From NCBI GenBank assembly GCA_017626015.1, contig JAGAJO010000001.1, positions 248,001 through 312,000 of the forward strand: 64,000 nucleotides of DNA, read 5' to 3'. This document shows, one piece after another, positions 45,407 through 54,779 of the stretch; the stretch's first letter is position 1, and each line of letters starts with the position of its first letter. A program made the translations under genes and the position numbers. The DNA comes from Ruminococcus sp. (GTDB taxonomy: Bacteria > Bacillota > Clostridia > Oscillospirales > Ruminococcaceae). Below the pieces are notes generated by a model that did no database searches, was not told the DNA's origin, and was given only the letters and a program-made list of their open reading frames with translations.

Positions 45407-46471
45407 ATGAAGATAAAAATTGCAATACTTGACAGTGATAAGAATTACCTGACAAGAATGGTTTCTGCGTTTGCCGCAAGATATTCGGACAAAACGGAGA
45501 TGTATTCTTTTACGGATCTTGATGCGGCGTTGGATTGTCTGGGCGAGGCTAAGATCGATATTTTCCTTGCATCGCCGGATTTTGATATCGATATGTCCGC
45601 TTTGCCGGCTCGCTGCGGATTTGCATATTTTGTGGAAAGCTCCGAAATAGAGACAGTAAGGGATCAGCGTGCTATCTGCAAGTTCCAGAAGGCTGACCTT
45701 ATCTATAAGCAGATACTTGGCTTTTATGCGGAAAGCTCCGCAGCGGTCACTGGTATGAAAACAAAAAGCGAGGGGACTGCCAAGATATATGCGTTCCTCC
45801 CTGTCAGCGGAGGTGCGGGAAGCTCTACCGCAGCTGCGGCATTTGCAAAGCGCCGTGCTTCCATGGGCAGAAAGACCTTGTATATGAATTTTGAGGACTT
45901 CGGCTGTGCGGATATCTTTTTCGCTGGCGAGGGACAGTTTAATCTTAGCGATATCATTTATGTTCTTAAGAGCAAGAAATCCAATCTGGCTCTTAAGCTG
46001 GAAAGCACCGTCAAGCAGGACGCCAGCGGGGTCTATTTTTACAGTAATCCCGTTGTTGCGCTGGATATGATGGAGCTGACGGAGGACGATAAGCTCAGGA
46101 TACTTAAAGAGCTTGTGGTAACAGCGGATTACGATACGATCGTTCTTGATCTGCCCCTCAGCTTTGAAAAGGAAAAGCTTGATCTGCTCAAGTTTGCCGA
46201 CAGCCTTATTTTCGTTTCCGACGGTTCTCATGTTTCCAGAATAAAGCTGGCAAGAGTCTATATGGCTATGAAGGTCATTGAGGAGCAGAACGAGATATGG
46301 CTCCAGAACAAGTCATACATACTGTATAACAGATTCAGCAACAAGACCTCCCAGATACTCGACACGGTGGAGCTTAAGCCGCTGGGAGGAATACCGAGAT
46401 TTGAAAATGCAACTTCTCACCAGATAGTCGATCAGATCGCCGGTATGAACGTATTTAACAGTTTGCAGTAA
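45407..46471 (+). CDS. tadZ: TadZ/CpaE-like pilus localisation ATPase
   Basis: 354 residues from ATG 45407 (GAGGAGC upstream). A receiver-like N-terminal domain (about 1-115) precedes a MinD/ParA-like ATPase domain with a deviant Walker A Ser-Gly-Gly-Ala-Gly-Ser-Ser-Thr at about residue 132, and Ile-Val-Leu-Asp-Leu-Pro as Walker B. In Tad systems TadZ positions the machine at the pole. It is the first gene of the locus. Confidence 0.87.
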   Translation: MKIKIAILDSDKNYLTRMVSAFAARYSDKTEMYSFTDLDAALDCLGEAKIDIFLASPDFDIDMSALPARCGFAYFVESSEIETVRDQRAICKFQKADLIYKQILGFYAESSAAVTGMKTKSEGTAKIYAFLPVSGGAGSSTAAAAFAKRRASMGRKTLYMNFEDFGCADIFFAGEGQFNLSDIIYVLKSKKSNLALKLESTVKQDASGVYFYSNPVVALDMMELTEDDKLRILKELVVTADYDTIVLDLPLSFEKEKLDLLKFADSLIFVSDGSHVSRIKLARVYMAMKVIEEQNEIWLQNKSYILYNRFSNKTSQILDTVELKPLGGIPRFENATSHQIVDQIAGMNVFNSLQ

Positions 46472-46489
46472 GCGGGGAGCATAAGAGCT

Positions 46490-47728
46490 ATGACCTTTGA
46501 GAAAGAACAGGAATTGATCGCCGAATTAAAACGGTATATATCGGATAATCTTCCTCTGAGCAAGCTTTCCGACGAGGAGCTTGAGGAGCAGGTAGAGAAG
46601 ATCACCGAGCAGAGGCTTGCGGACGAGTATTGTCCGATAAAGCAGAGAGTTTCGATAGTTGAGCAGGTTTACAGCTCGATCAGAGGATTTGGTCTGCTGG
46701 ACGCTATTATCAGCGACGATACCATAACCGAGGTCATGATAAACGGTCCGGATAACATTTTTATAGAGCAGAACGGACGTCTTTTTAAGCTGGACAAGCG
46801 TTTTGAGAGCCAGCGAAGGCTGGAGGACATTATCCAGCGTATCGTAGGACTTGCGGGGCGTGAGGTCAATCAGGCTAATCCTATCTGTGATACCAGACTT
46901 CCCGACGGTTCCCGTGTAAACGTTGTACTGCCTCCGGTGGCTCTGTGCGGACCGACGCTGACTATACGAAAATTCTCAAAAACGCCTATGACGATCGAAA
47001 GGCTTATCAAGTACGGCTCGATCACTCAGGAGATCGCCGATAAGCTGGAGCTGCTTGTAAAGGCAAAGTACAATATATTTATATGCGGCGGTACAGGCTC
47101 GGGAAAAACAACGTTCCTGAACGCACTTTCCAACTACATACCAAAGGACGAACGTGTTATCACTATCGAGGACTCCGCAGAGCTTCAGATAGTGGGCGTT
47201 GAAAACCTTGTAAGCCTTGAGACCAGAAATGCCAACGCAGCAGGCGTGGGCGCAATCACCATAAGGGATCTTATCAAGTCCTCGCTTCGTATGAGACCGG
47301 AAAGAATAGTAGTCGGAGAGGTAAGAGGAGGAGAAGCTCTGGATATGCTCCAGGCGATGAATACCGGACATGACGGATCTCTTTCTACCGGACACGCCAA
47401 CAGCACGCTTGATATGCTGAGCCGACTTGAGACCATGGTTCTCCAGGGTGCGGAGGGGCTTCCGCTTGAGGCTATCAGACAGCAGATCGCTTCTGCCGTG
47501 GATATAATCATCCACCTTTCCAGACTCAGAGACAAGAGCAGAAAGACAATGGAAATAACCGAGGTGGTCGGCTACGAAAACGGAGAGATAAAGCTTAATC
47601 CTCTTTATGTGTTTGAGGAGGATGAAAACAGTACGCTTGAAAAGGTGTCGGGTTCACTGAAAAGAACGGACAATCCGATGCAGAATGTGTTCAAGCTTCA
47701 GCTTTCCGGCATCAAGGTACAGATTTAA
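46490..47728 (+). CDS. tadA: TadA/CpaF pilus assembly ATPase
   Basis: 412 residues. A type II/IV secretion ATPase with Walker A Gly-Gly-Thr-Gly-Ser-Gly-Lys-Thr-Thr near residue 200, an Asp box with Glu-Asp-Ser-Ala-Glu, and Gly-Glu-Val-Arg-Gly-Gly-Glu-Ala as the Walker B region. It powers pilus assembly from the cytoplasmic side. It is preceded by GGGAGC and follows tadZ by 18 bases. Confidence 0.95.
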   Translation: MTFEKEQELIAELKRYISDNLPLSKLSDEELEEQVEKITEQRLADEYCPIKQRVSIVEQVYSSIRGFGLLDAIISDDTITEVMINGPDNIFIEQNGRLFKLDKRFESQRRLEDIIQRIVGLAGREVNQANPICDTRLPDGSRVNVVLPPVALCGPTLTIRKFSKTPMTIERLIKYGSITQEIADKLELLVKAKYNIFICGGTGSGKTTFLNALSNYIPKDERVITIEDSAELQIVGVENLVSLETRNANAAGVGAITIRDLIKSSLRMRPERIVVGEVRGGEALDMLQAMNTGHDGSLSTGHANSTLDMLSRLETMVLQGAEGLPLEAIRQQIASAVDIIIHLSRLRDKSRKTMEITEVVGYENGEIKLNPLYVFEEDENSTLEKVSGSLKRTDNPMQNVFKLQLSGIKVQI

Positions 47729-47741
47729 GGGGTGAATATTC

Positions 47742-48608
47742 TTGAGTAAAGAGAAAAAAGCCAAAAATAAAAAAGAGCTTGAACCTCAGTATTATGTATC
47801 CGCAACAGGAATGCAGACGCTTAATTATAAGGTTTATTATATGAAGCCGCTGGAGAAGATAATTTATTTTATTATCGCTTTCGCCGTCGGTGCGGCGGTG
47901 GGTTATCTTTTTTACGGAGGTATCGGCAAGGACGAATTCGGGCAGCCGACGAAGCTGACGTATACGCTTAACGTGATAATCTCCTCTGCTGTAGGACTGT
48001 TTGCCGGAATTAAGTTCATACCGATAAGAACGTCCCAGATAATAGCGTCCAGAGCAAAAAAGCTCAATTCACAGTTCAGGGATATGCTGGAGGCGTTGAA
48101 TACGTCACTTGGCGCCGGAAAAAACGTGGTGGATTCATTCCATTCAGTTTATGACGACCTCAAAATGCAGTACGATGAGGGAGCGTATATTCTTAAGGAG
48201 CTTGAGATCATTGTTTCGGGAATGGCAAACAATATAGATCTTGAGGATCTGCTGGAGGATTTCGGAAGAAGAAGCGGAAACGATGACATTGTAAGCTTTG
48301 CGAACGTTTTTAAGATCAGCTACCGAAAAGGCGGAAATATTAAGGAAACTATCAGAAATACTTATGAGATCCTTACGGATAAAATGGAGATCCGTGAGGA
48401 AATCGAGACCGTTGTAACGGGAAATAAGTCAGAGCAGAATATTATGATCGTCATGCCTATCGCACTTATCGGAGTGATAAAGATGATGAGCCCGGATTTC
48501 GCTGCTAATTTTACGACCCTGACGGGTGTTATTTCTACGACTGTCGCAGTTATTTTGTTTGTTATAGCATATTTTATCGGAAAGATAGTGCTGGATATCA
48601 AGGTGTAA
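47742..48608 (+). CDS. tadB: TadB pilus assembly membrane protein
   Basis: 288 residues, TTG start 47742 with AAGGGGTGA upstream. A T2SSF domain lies between about residues 110 and 240; membrane segments are at about 43-60, 75-92, 235-255 and 258-280. It forms the inner platform with TadC. Confidence 0.87.
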   Translation: MSKEKKAKNKKELEPQYYVSATGMQTLNYKVYYMKPLEKIIYFIIAFAVGAAVGYLFYGGIGKDEFGQPTKLTYTLNVIISSAVGLFAGIKFIPIRTSQIIASRAKKLNSQFRDMLEALNTSLGAGKNVVDSFHSVYDDLKMQYDEGAYILKELEIIVSGMANNIDLEDLLEDFGRRSGNDDIVSFANVFKISYRKGGNIKETIRNTYEILTDKMEIREEIETVVTGNKSEQNIMIVMPIALIGVIKMMSPDFAANFTTLTGVISTTVAVILFVIAYFIGKIVLDIKV

Positions 48609-48649
48609 CGCTGCGCTGAAAGCTCAGGGTCTCTGGAGGATTTTAAATA

Positions 48650-49522
48650 ATGCTGTTTACTACGTTAGATATTGTTATGATCTCAATTGGCGGATGCTTA
48701 ACGGCGATCTGGATGTTCTTTTACATAAAGGGATACAAAAAGGCAAGCTTTTTCGATCCGCTCACCGAAAAGGAATATCCGCTGAAGGAAATATATTTTG
48801 TCGGATTTGAGATAATGGAAACATTAAAATATCAGTATAAATCCAAGTCTGACAGAAAGCTCAGGAAGGAAGTCGAGGTCCTTTACGGTCCTAAGTATAC
48901 CGAATATTATATGAGAGTCATATATGCCCAAAAGGTGACCATGGCCTTCACTTTGTTGGTACTTGCGTTTGCCATGTACGGACTTGCAAATTCGGCTGCT
49001 GCCGCAGGAATAATGATAGTATTTGCGGGACTTGCATATTATTATTTCGGAACTGTAGCGGAAAACAGGATCAAGAAACGTTCCGATGAAATGCTCAGCG
49101 ATTTTTCAGAGGTCATTTCAAAGCTTGCGCTTCTTACAAATGCCGGAATGATCTTCCGCGAGGCATGGGAAGACGTCGCACAGACAGGTACGAGGGCGTT
49201 ATATGTTGAAATGCAGAAGTCGATCGATGAAATGAATAACGGCGTATCAGAGGTAGATGCGATCTTCAATTTCGGATCAAGATGTATCATACCCGAGATC
49301 AAGAAGTTTTCGTCTACCGTTATTCAGGGTCTTATAAAGGGTAACAGCGAGCTTACAAAAATGCTGCAGGAGCAGAGCGCTGAAGTATGGGGTTTGAAAA
49401 AACAGCGTGTAAAAAGGCAGGGAGAGCTTGCTGCAAGTAAACTGATGATCCCCATTATGCTTATGTTCGTGGGGATCCTGATAATGATTATAATCCCGAT
49501 TTTTACAAATCTGGGTGCATAA
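48650..49522 (+). CDS. tadC: TadC pilus assembly membrane protein
   Basis: 290 residues with a T2SSF domain (about 140-270: Phe-Ser-Glu-Val-Ile-Ser-Lys-Leu-Ala-Leu-Leu-Thr-Asn-Ala-Gly-Met) and membrane segments at about 5-25, 97-115, 117-135 and 265-288. It is the second platform protein. ATG 48650 follows TGGAGG. Confidence 0.87.
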   Translation: MLFTTLDIVMISIGGCLTAIWMFFYIKGYKKASFFDPLTEKEYPLKEIYFVGFEIMETLKYQYKSKSDRKLRKEVEVLYGPKYTEYYMRVIYAQKVTMAFTLLVLAFAMYGLANSAAAAGIMIVFAGLAYYYFGTVAENRIKKRSDEMLSDFSEVISKLALLTNAGMIFREAWEDVAQTGTRALYVEMQKSIDEMNNGVSEVDAIFNFGSRCIIPEIKKFSSTVIQGLIKGNSELTKMLQEQSAEVWGLKKQRVKRQGELAASKLMIPIMLMFVGILIMIIIPIFTNLGA

Positions 49523-49557
49523 TAAAAGTAATTAGGGGAGAAAGGAGGAAAAAGAAT

Positions 49558-49767
49558 ATGAACAAGATCAACGAGTGGTCAATTATGGCATATGTAAAGA
49601 TGATGAACGCTCTTTCCAAAGAGGAAGGAGAGGTAAACATCGTAGCAACGGTTCTTTTGATCGGTGTTGCAGTTTTGCTCGCTATTATTTTCAGGGGACA
49701 TATCGAGAATCTTCTTGAGTCGCTGTTCGGAACGATTGAGAATAATGCAGCTAACGCGATCAACTAA
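49558..49767 (+). CDS. Flp-type pilin
   Basis: 69 residues. A short charged leader Ser-Lys-Glu-Glu-Gly (residues 20-24) precedes a hydrophobic stretch from about 27 to 45, then a polar tail. A prepilin peptidase cut after Gly24 is likely, giving a mature pilin of 45 residues. It fits Flp1-like pilins of Gram-positive Tad loci. It has a very strong GAAAGGAGG site and is followed by a stable hairpin at 49790-49815. Confidence 0.85.
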   Translation: MNKINEWSIMAYVKMMNALSKEEGEVNIVATVLLIGVAVLLAIIFRGHIENLLESLFGTIENNAANAIN

Positions 49768-49789
49768 GCGTCTTTACTATGGCGGGTAT

Positions 49790-49815
49790 AAATGCGCATT
49801 TTATAATGCGCATTT
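49790..49815 (+). other. Stable hairpin downstream of the pilin gene
   Basis: AAATGCGCATT and AATGCGCATTT form an 11 bp perfect stem with a 4-base loop. There is no long T run, so it is more likely an mRNA-stabilising or partial stop signal than a full terminator. Confidence 0.6.
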
Positions 49816-49855
49816 ATGCTTGCTGTTATGCTGATTAATGTGTAGGGGTGAGAAA

Positions 49856-50515
49856 ATGAGAAAAGCTGACAAGGAATCGGGAATGGTTATCGTGGAAGCT
49901 ACCATAGTGTTTCCTGTTATGTTTCTTGTAATATTTTTGCTGATATTTATGGGTAACGCATATTTACAGAAAGCACGTGTCGAAGCAATAGTCAATGAAT
50001 TGACTCTTGAGGGGGCTTCACGCTGTACAACACCTATAATGACAGATGTTGTAAACAACGGTTCCGTACCGGAATTTGAAAATTATTCTACAAATCCATA
50101 CAGATATCTGCTGGGGGGTATGGACGCTGTAGAGCAGGATATAGCGTCTGAGCTTGAAAACAGGCTGAAAAATATGTCTACGGGATTGTTTTCAGGTATG
50201 GTCCCAACAGATTATACAGTAATGGCAGGCGAAGATGGAAATGTCAAATTTAAAAATCTTTTTGTCTACTCTACATTTTCAATAGATTTAAATTATAAGA
50301 TAGTTCTGCCGATAAGGCTTATGGGGGCTGATGAAAATTTCAGTCTTAATTTGGCGTCATATAATGAAAGTCCTGTTATGGACTCGCCGGACTTTATACA
50401 GAATACAAATATGGTGGAGGTCTACCTTGAGCGGGCGGGGATCGCTCAGCATGCGCAGGAAGGATTAGATAAAATTACTGCAATGACAGAAAAATTTAAC
50501 GAATGGTTCAAGTAG
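49856..50515 (+). CDS. TadE-like pseudopilin
   Basis: 219 residues from ATG 49856 (AGGGGTGAG upstream). The class III prepilin-like site Gly followed by Met-Val-Ile-Val-Glu (Glu at +5) is at about residue 9, then a membrane segment to about 32. The remaining part is outside and ends with an amphipathic helix. TadE-like proteins are minor pilins. Confidence 0.82.
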   Translation: MRKADKESGMVIVEATIVFPVMFLVIFLLIFMGNAYLQKARVEAIVNELTLEGASRCTTPIMTDVVNNGSVPEFENYSTNPYRYLLGGMDAVEQDIASELENRLKNMSTGLFSGMVPTDYTVMAGEDGNVKFKNLFVYSTFSIDLNYKIVLPIRLMGADENFSLNLASYNESPVMDSPDFIQNTNMVEVYLERAGIAQHAQEGLDKITAMTEKFNEWFK

Positions 50516-50531
50516 TGGGGGAAGTGTGAAA

Positions 50532-53500
50532 ATGAACAAGGTAAATGCTTGCAAAAAAAAGAGAAAGAAAACCAAAGCAGAACGCACAAAGGGCGCAGTA
50601 TCGGTATTCCTTGTTATGATCTTGGTGCCGTGTCTGGTTGTGACGAGCCTTTTTACGGATCTCGCAAGGGTGAAATTAAGCAAGGACATTTCCAACAACG
50701 CAGCGGATCTGGCGCTTAATTCCCTTATGACGAATTATGATGCCGATCTGAGCGAATGGTACGGTATGGTATCGTCATGCCAGAGCATTGACGAATTTTA
50801 TGATCTGTCCGCTCAGTATTTTTTGAGGATGCTCTCATCTCAGAATCTGTCTACCGACGAGGTCGCTTTGCTTTCCGACTACTACAGCGCCGCAACCCAG
50901 AATGGTGCTATATATGATTTTTTAACGGACTATGACACAAAAAAATCATCGGATCTGCTGGGGATGGAGGTTGAAACAGAGCAGAGTAAGATAGTAGGAC
51001 CTGTTGAAAATGCCAATCTCGGAAATCCTGTTATGGTAAAAGAACAGGTCATTGAGTATATGAAATACCGGGCGCCTATCGAGATCACAACTAATATTAT
51101 CGACAGGCTTACAACAAACGATTCAACATTAACTGAATTTACAGGAGAAGCAAGTAAGAATCAACCTCTTGTTGAAGCCAAAGAAGATTTTTATGAAACT
51201 GAGGGTGAATTTACATCTGCGGCATATCATTCATACTGGGCTATCAGAGAATATTCCGATGAAAAACTGACTAAAGAAATATTGAAGAATGATTATGTCG
51301 GAAGGTACGACGGCTATAAGCAGGCATACAAAGAGATGCACACCAATGCCGTAAAGTATCTTTATAACACTAAAAACGGCGGTTTGACGGTTTTTGATAT
51401 ACCGGTGTACAATATAGACGATTATACAGGTAATGATGATTACAACGAAAAAGCTATATGTACCGAAGAAGTGGACGAGGAACAGGATGACGGAACAGAG
51501 ATAACAAGATACTATATTACCAATGCACAGGTAGAAAATGTTATTGACGGACTGGCGAGCGCTGTTCTGGAGTTTGAAGACAAGATCGATGGTCTTAACG
51601 GCAACGAGCTGATCGTTGAACTGGCAGGATATATTGACAATCCGGGTGTTGGTGACGGCGACAGTCAGGTAAATCCCATTCAGTGGTGGGTCAAGGCAGA
51701 CGGCGTCAGCATGGATATAACCGATGAAGCTGAAGAGCTTATGAAGAACTACGCCAAGGTCAAGTCAATAGATAGCTGCGATGCGGATAACAGAGACGGT
51801 ACTTCAACAGATATAGGAGGCACCAAGAACAGTTACTGCAAAAAAGATTTTTGGGGTAATGATGTGACTGACAATGCCGGAAACAGTCTTACCTATAATC
51901 ATATAGTATCAATGGCTGAATCTTATTATAATAATTATCTTAAGGCCATGAGCAATGACTCAAATTACGGTAAGGTCGCAAATAAGTATGATGAGATCTC
52001 CACAAATACTGCCAATAAGAACCTTATTATGACAAGTCAGCATAATGTTACGGTAGACGGTGCTGTCAAGGGCTATGATGACGCTCTTAATTATATGTCA
52101 ACTCAGCTTACCGACCAGTGGAATTATCTGAAAACCCTTATCGGCAGGCTTAAGATAGCTATTGAAGGCGGAACAGGCGACAAAGGCAGAGTCAAGAGCC
52201 TCCAGACGCTCAAATCCCTTGCATCTGAGTATGCCAGTGACTTAGGAACGTGGACTGATGAGGCTAATGGATCGACTACTGACATGGGAAGAGATGACAG
52301 AGGCGAAATCAGTAGACGAAGCGAAGATCAGCTGATACATAAAATTACAGCGGATAATGTAGATGCCTTAGAGCTAAGGCTTAAAAATATCAGATCCTTA
52401 CTTACAGAGATCAAAGATCTGATCGACTCTCTTAAGTATAACGGAACAGCTATTAAGAGCATAAAGAATTTCAGTACATTCAAAAGCAAGATGGGATCTC
52501 TCACTATTCCGTTGACCAATGCAGAGCTTGATCAATATGCGGAAGATACCTTTAAATTTGAACCCGAATCTATCAATGAGCCTGCAAATCTTAATGATCC
52601 GGCGTATGATCCGTATCTGGATCCTGAGGATTCTTCGGCAGATATTCCCGAGCTTTACGGGTATATGCATGAACAGTATAAGGATACGACGCAGGAAACT
52701 AAGGACGCTGTAGATAATGCTGAGGATGAGCAGGATGCGGCAAAGGAAGATGCGGCAAATAAGGAAGAAGAAGCCAAAAAAGGGACCTGCCTTGTTCCGG
52801 AGGGACGCAGTGATTTATGCGATCTTTCCGGTGATAATAAGGTCGCAACGTCAAGCAGCAGCGTTTCATTAGGTTCTGTGCTGGAGAGTATAGCGACTAC
52901 GTTTTCAACTATGATGGATGAGGAGGGTCTGAGTGGTGCCGCAGAGGATCTCAGAGATTCTCTTTATACGACTGTTTATATCCGTCATATGTTCAGTTTT
53001 GGTACATATGAGAATGAAGGCCTTTACGGAAGAGTAAAGGCTGCAGGTGACGATAAGGTAAAGGAATTGACACTGAACAATTATGAGGAAACATATAAAA
53101 AAGAAGATTATATGGGTATTGAAAATCCTGCTGATCCCGACTCAAATAAAGGAAGATGGCTTAGTGCTTCCAAAGAAGACGCTTTCAACAAAAGTCTGAC
53201 AAATAATCTGATAAATGCCAATAACAATTATATTTACAGTGCCGAAATAGAGTATATTCTTTACGGCGGAAAGAATAAGGATAACATTGATAAGGCAATA
53301 GGTGAAATATACACGATCAGATATGCATTGAATCTGGTATCCGGTTTTCAGCATTTCTGGAAGGGCACGGGTTTGACTGGAGGAGCAATTAACACTGCCG
53401 CTGCTGCAATACAAGCTGCAACTGCCGGTGTTGTACCTGCTGCTGTGACCAAGGCGATATTGATACCTATTCTTACGATTTTTGAAACGTTCTATGATAT

Positions 53501-53987
53501 TCAGCGCCTTAAGGCAGGGTTCCCGGTTGAGATCTATAAAAAAGATGCGAATATGTGGTGGTTCTCTCTGGAAAGCCTGTCATCGGATGAGGCTGGTGGA
53601 GCTAAAAGCGTTTCCGGTATCATGGCGAAGCTTAAAAGCATAATTCCCGAAGAGCATCCGAATCCCGATAACGGTTTGTTCTACAGTGATTATATTACGC
53701 TGTTCCTTTTTAGCGGTCTTACAGCATCATCAACCGAAAAGGTAATGTATGAACGTATGTCTGAGGTAATTCAGATGAACATGCGGCAGCTTATAGACGG
53801 AAGCAGTGCTAAGCTTGATTCCGGTTTTCAAATGAAGAAGTCTGTAACTTATTTCAAGCTTGAGGCGGATATCAGAGTAAGACCACTGATGATAACGCTT
53901 CCTATATTTAATGAATATGACAACAATCTTCAGGATAAAAAGGATTGGTGTTCATATAAGATCAAGGCGGTACGAGGATACGCATAA
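50532..53987 (+). CDS. Very large TadG-like/DUF5702 protein
   Basis: 1151 residues from ATG 50532 with GGGGGAAG upstream. After a highly basic N-terminus (about 1-20) comes one membrane segment (about 24-44), with Lys-Gly-Ala-Val-Ser-Val-Phe as a prepilin-like start. The rest is outside and rich in Asp/Asn/Thr/Tyr, with coiled-coil-like parts (about 590-680) and an acidic Glu/Ala/Asp linker at about 715-750. A late hydrophobic part (about 945-985) may be a second membrane segment. Such DUF5702 proteins stand in clostridial Tad loci; the function is unknown. Confidence 0.75.
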   Translation: MNKVNACKKKRKKTKAERTKGAVSVFLVMILVPCLVVTSLFTDLARVKLSKDISNNAADLALNSLMTNYDADLSEWYGMVSSCQSIDEFYDLSAQYFLRMLSSQNLSTDEVALLSDYYSAATQNGAIYDFLTDYDTKKSSDLLGMEVETEQSKIVGPVENANLGNPVMVKEQVIEYMKYRAPIEITTNIIDRLTTNDSTLTEFTGEASKNQPLVEAKEDFYETEGEFTSAAYHSYWAIREYSDEKLTKEILKNDYVGRYDGYKQAYKEMHTNAVKYLYNTKNGGLTVFDIPVYNIDDYTGNDDYNEKAICTEEVDEEQDDGTEITRYYITNAQVENVIDGLASAVLEFEDKIDGLNGNELIVELAGYIDNPGVGDGDSQVNPIQWWVKADGVSMDITDEAEELMKNYAKVKSIDSCDADNRDGTSTDIGGTKNSYCKKDFWGNDVTDNAGNSLTYNHIVSMAESYYNNYLKAMSNDSNYGKVANKYDEISTNTANKNLIMTSQHNVTVDGAVKGYDDALNYMSTQLTDQWNYLKTLIGRLKIAIEGGTGDKGRVKSLQTLKSLASEYASDLGTWTDEANGSTTDMGRDDRGEISRRSEDQLIHKITADNVDALELRLKNIRSLLTEIKDLIDSLKYNGTAIKSIKNFSTFKSKMGSLTIPLTNAELDQYAEDTFKFEPESINEPANLNDPAYDPYLDPEDSSADIPELYGYMHEQYKDTTQETKDAVDNAEDEQDAAKEDAANKEEEAKKGTCLVPEGRSDLCDLSGDNKVATSSSSVSLGSVLESIATTFSTMMDEEGLSGAAEDLRDSLYTTVYIRHMFSFGTYENEGLYGRVKAAGDDKVKELTLNNYEETYKKEDYMGIENPADPDSNKGRWLSASKEDAFNKSLTNNLINANNNYIYSAEIEYILYGGKNKDNIDKAIGEIYTIRYALNLVSGFQHFWKGTGLTGGAINTAAAAIQAATAGVVPAAVTKAILIPILTIFETFYDIQRLKAGFPVEIYKKDANMWWFSLESLSSDEAGGAKSVSGIMAKLKSIIPEEHPNPDNGLFYSDYITLFLFSGLTASSTEKVMYERMSEVIQMNMRQLIDGSSAKLDSGFQMKKSVTYFKLEADIRVRPLMITLPIFNEYDNNLQDKKDWCSYKIKAVRGYA

Positions 53988-54014
53988 CAATTAATTTTTG
54001 AAAGGAAAGAGACA

Positions 54015-54755
54015 ATGAAAAAAATCATTACAATTATGGCTGTACTTGCAGTTATGACAAGCTTTGCGGCTTGCGGAGACAAAAAAGACGAAAAGGGAAA
54101 TGATTCATCGAGCAAGCAGGTCGCAGCTGAAAATAACGACGACGCAGAGGATAATGCTGACGATGACGGTGAAAATACTGCGGACGCCGATGACGATGAT
54201 GATGAGCAGGAGCCGGCCGCTGACGATTCTCCGATAACTGTTGACGACGTGCTTAACCACCCGGAAACACCAGCAGAGGATTTTGAATACAGAGACGGTG
54301 ATTTTGTCGTTATCGAGCGTTATATAGGTACTGATCCTATTGTTGTGATTCCTGAACAGATAAACGGTCACCCTGTTACGGTGGTAAATGCAAATGGATT
54401 TAACCTTGACAGTAAGGTGAAAGGAGCATTATTCCCTTCAGGTGTAACGGAATTAGATGGTACATTTAACAATAACGAGGTAGTGCAGATTGTCATTGCA
54501 AAGGGAGTAGAAAAAGCAGGCGAATACACATTTATTGGTAATCCTTGCTTAAAATATGTTGATCTGGGACCTAATCTTATTGAATTAATAGGAAATCAAT
54601 TTATCACTGACGAGGAACTGGAAATCCATATTCCGGAAAGCACCACAGAAATAGATAGTTATATGTGGGAGGAAAAAACTACTATCGTAGGCGCAGCAGG
54701 CTCTTACGCCGAAACCTTCGCAAATGAAAACGGAATTAAATTTGAGGTAGGATAA
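54015..54755 (+). CDS. Lipoprotein with BspA-type leucine-rich repeats
   Basis: 246 residues. The signal peptide ends with Phe-Ala-Ala-Cys, Cys20 lipidated. A strongly acidic linker (about residues 38-75, almost all Asp/Glu/Ala) separates the anchor from an LRR_5-like domain with Val-Ile-Pro-Glu-Gln-Ile-Asn-Gly-His-Pro-Val-Thr and a terminal Gly-Ser-Tyr-Ala-Glu-Thr-Phe-Ala. Such domains occur in surface proteins. It is inserted between two pilus genes on the same strand. Confidence 0.8.
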   Translation: MKKIITIMAVLAVMTSFAACGDKKDEKGNDSSSKQVAAENNDDAEDNADDDGENTADADDDDDEQEPAADDSPITVDDVLNHPETPAEDFEYRDGDFVVIERYIGTDPIVVIPEQINGHPVTVVNANGFNLDSKVKGALFPSGVTELDGTFNNNEVVQIVIAKGVEKAGEYTFIGNPCLKYVDLGPNLIELIGNQFITDEELEIHIPESTTEIDSYMWEEKTTIVGAAGSYAETFANENGIKFEVG

Positions 54756-54779
54756 AAATAAGAAAACAGGGGTGTGAAT

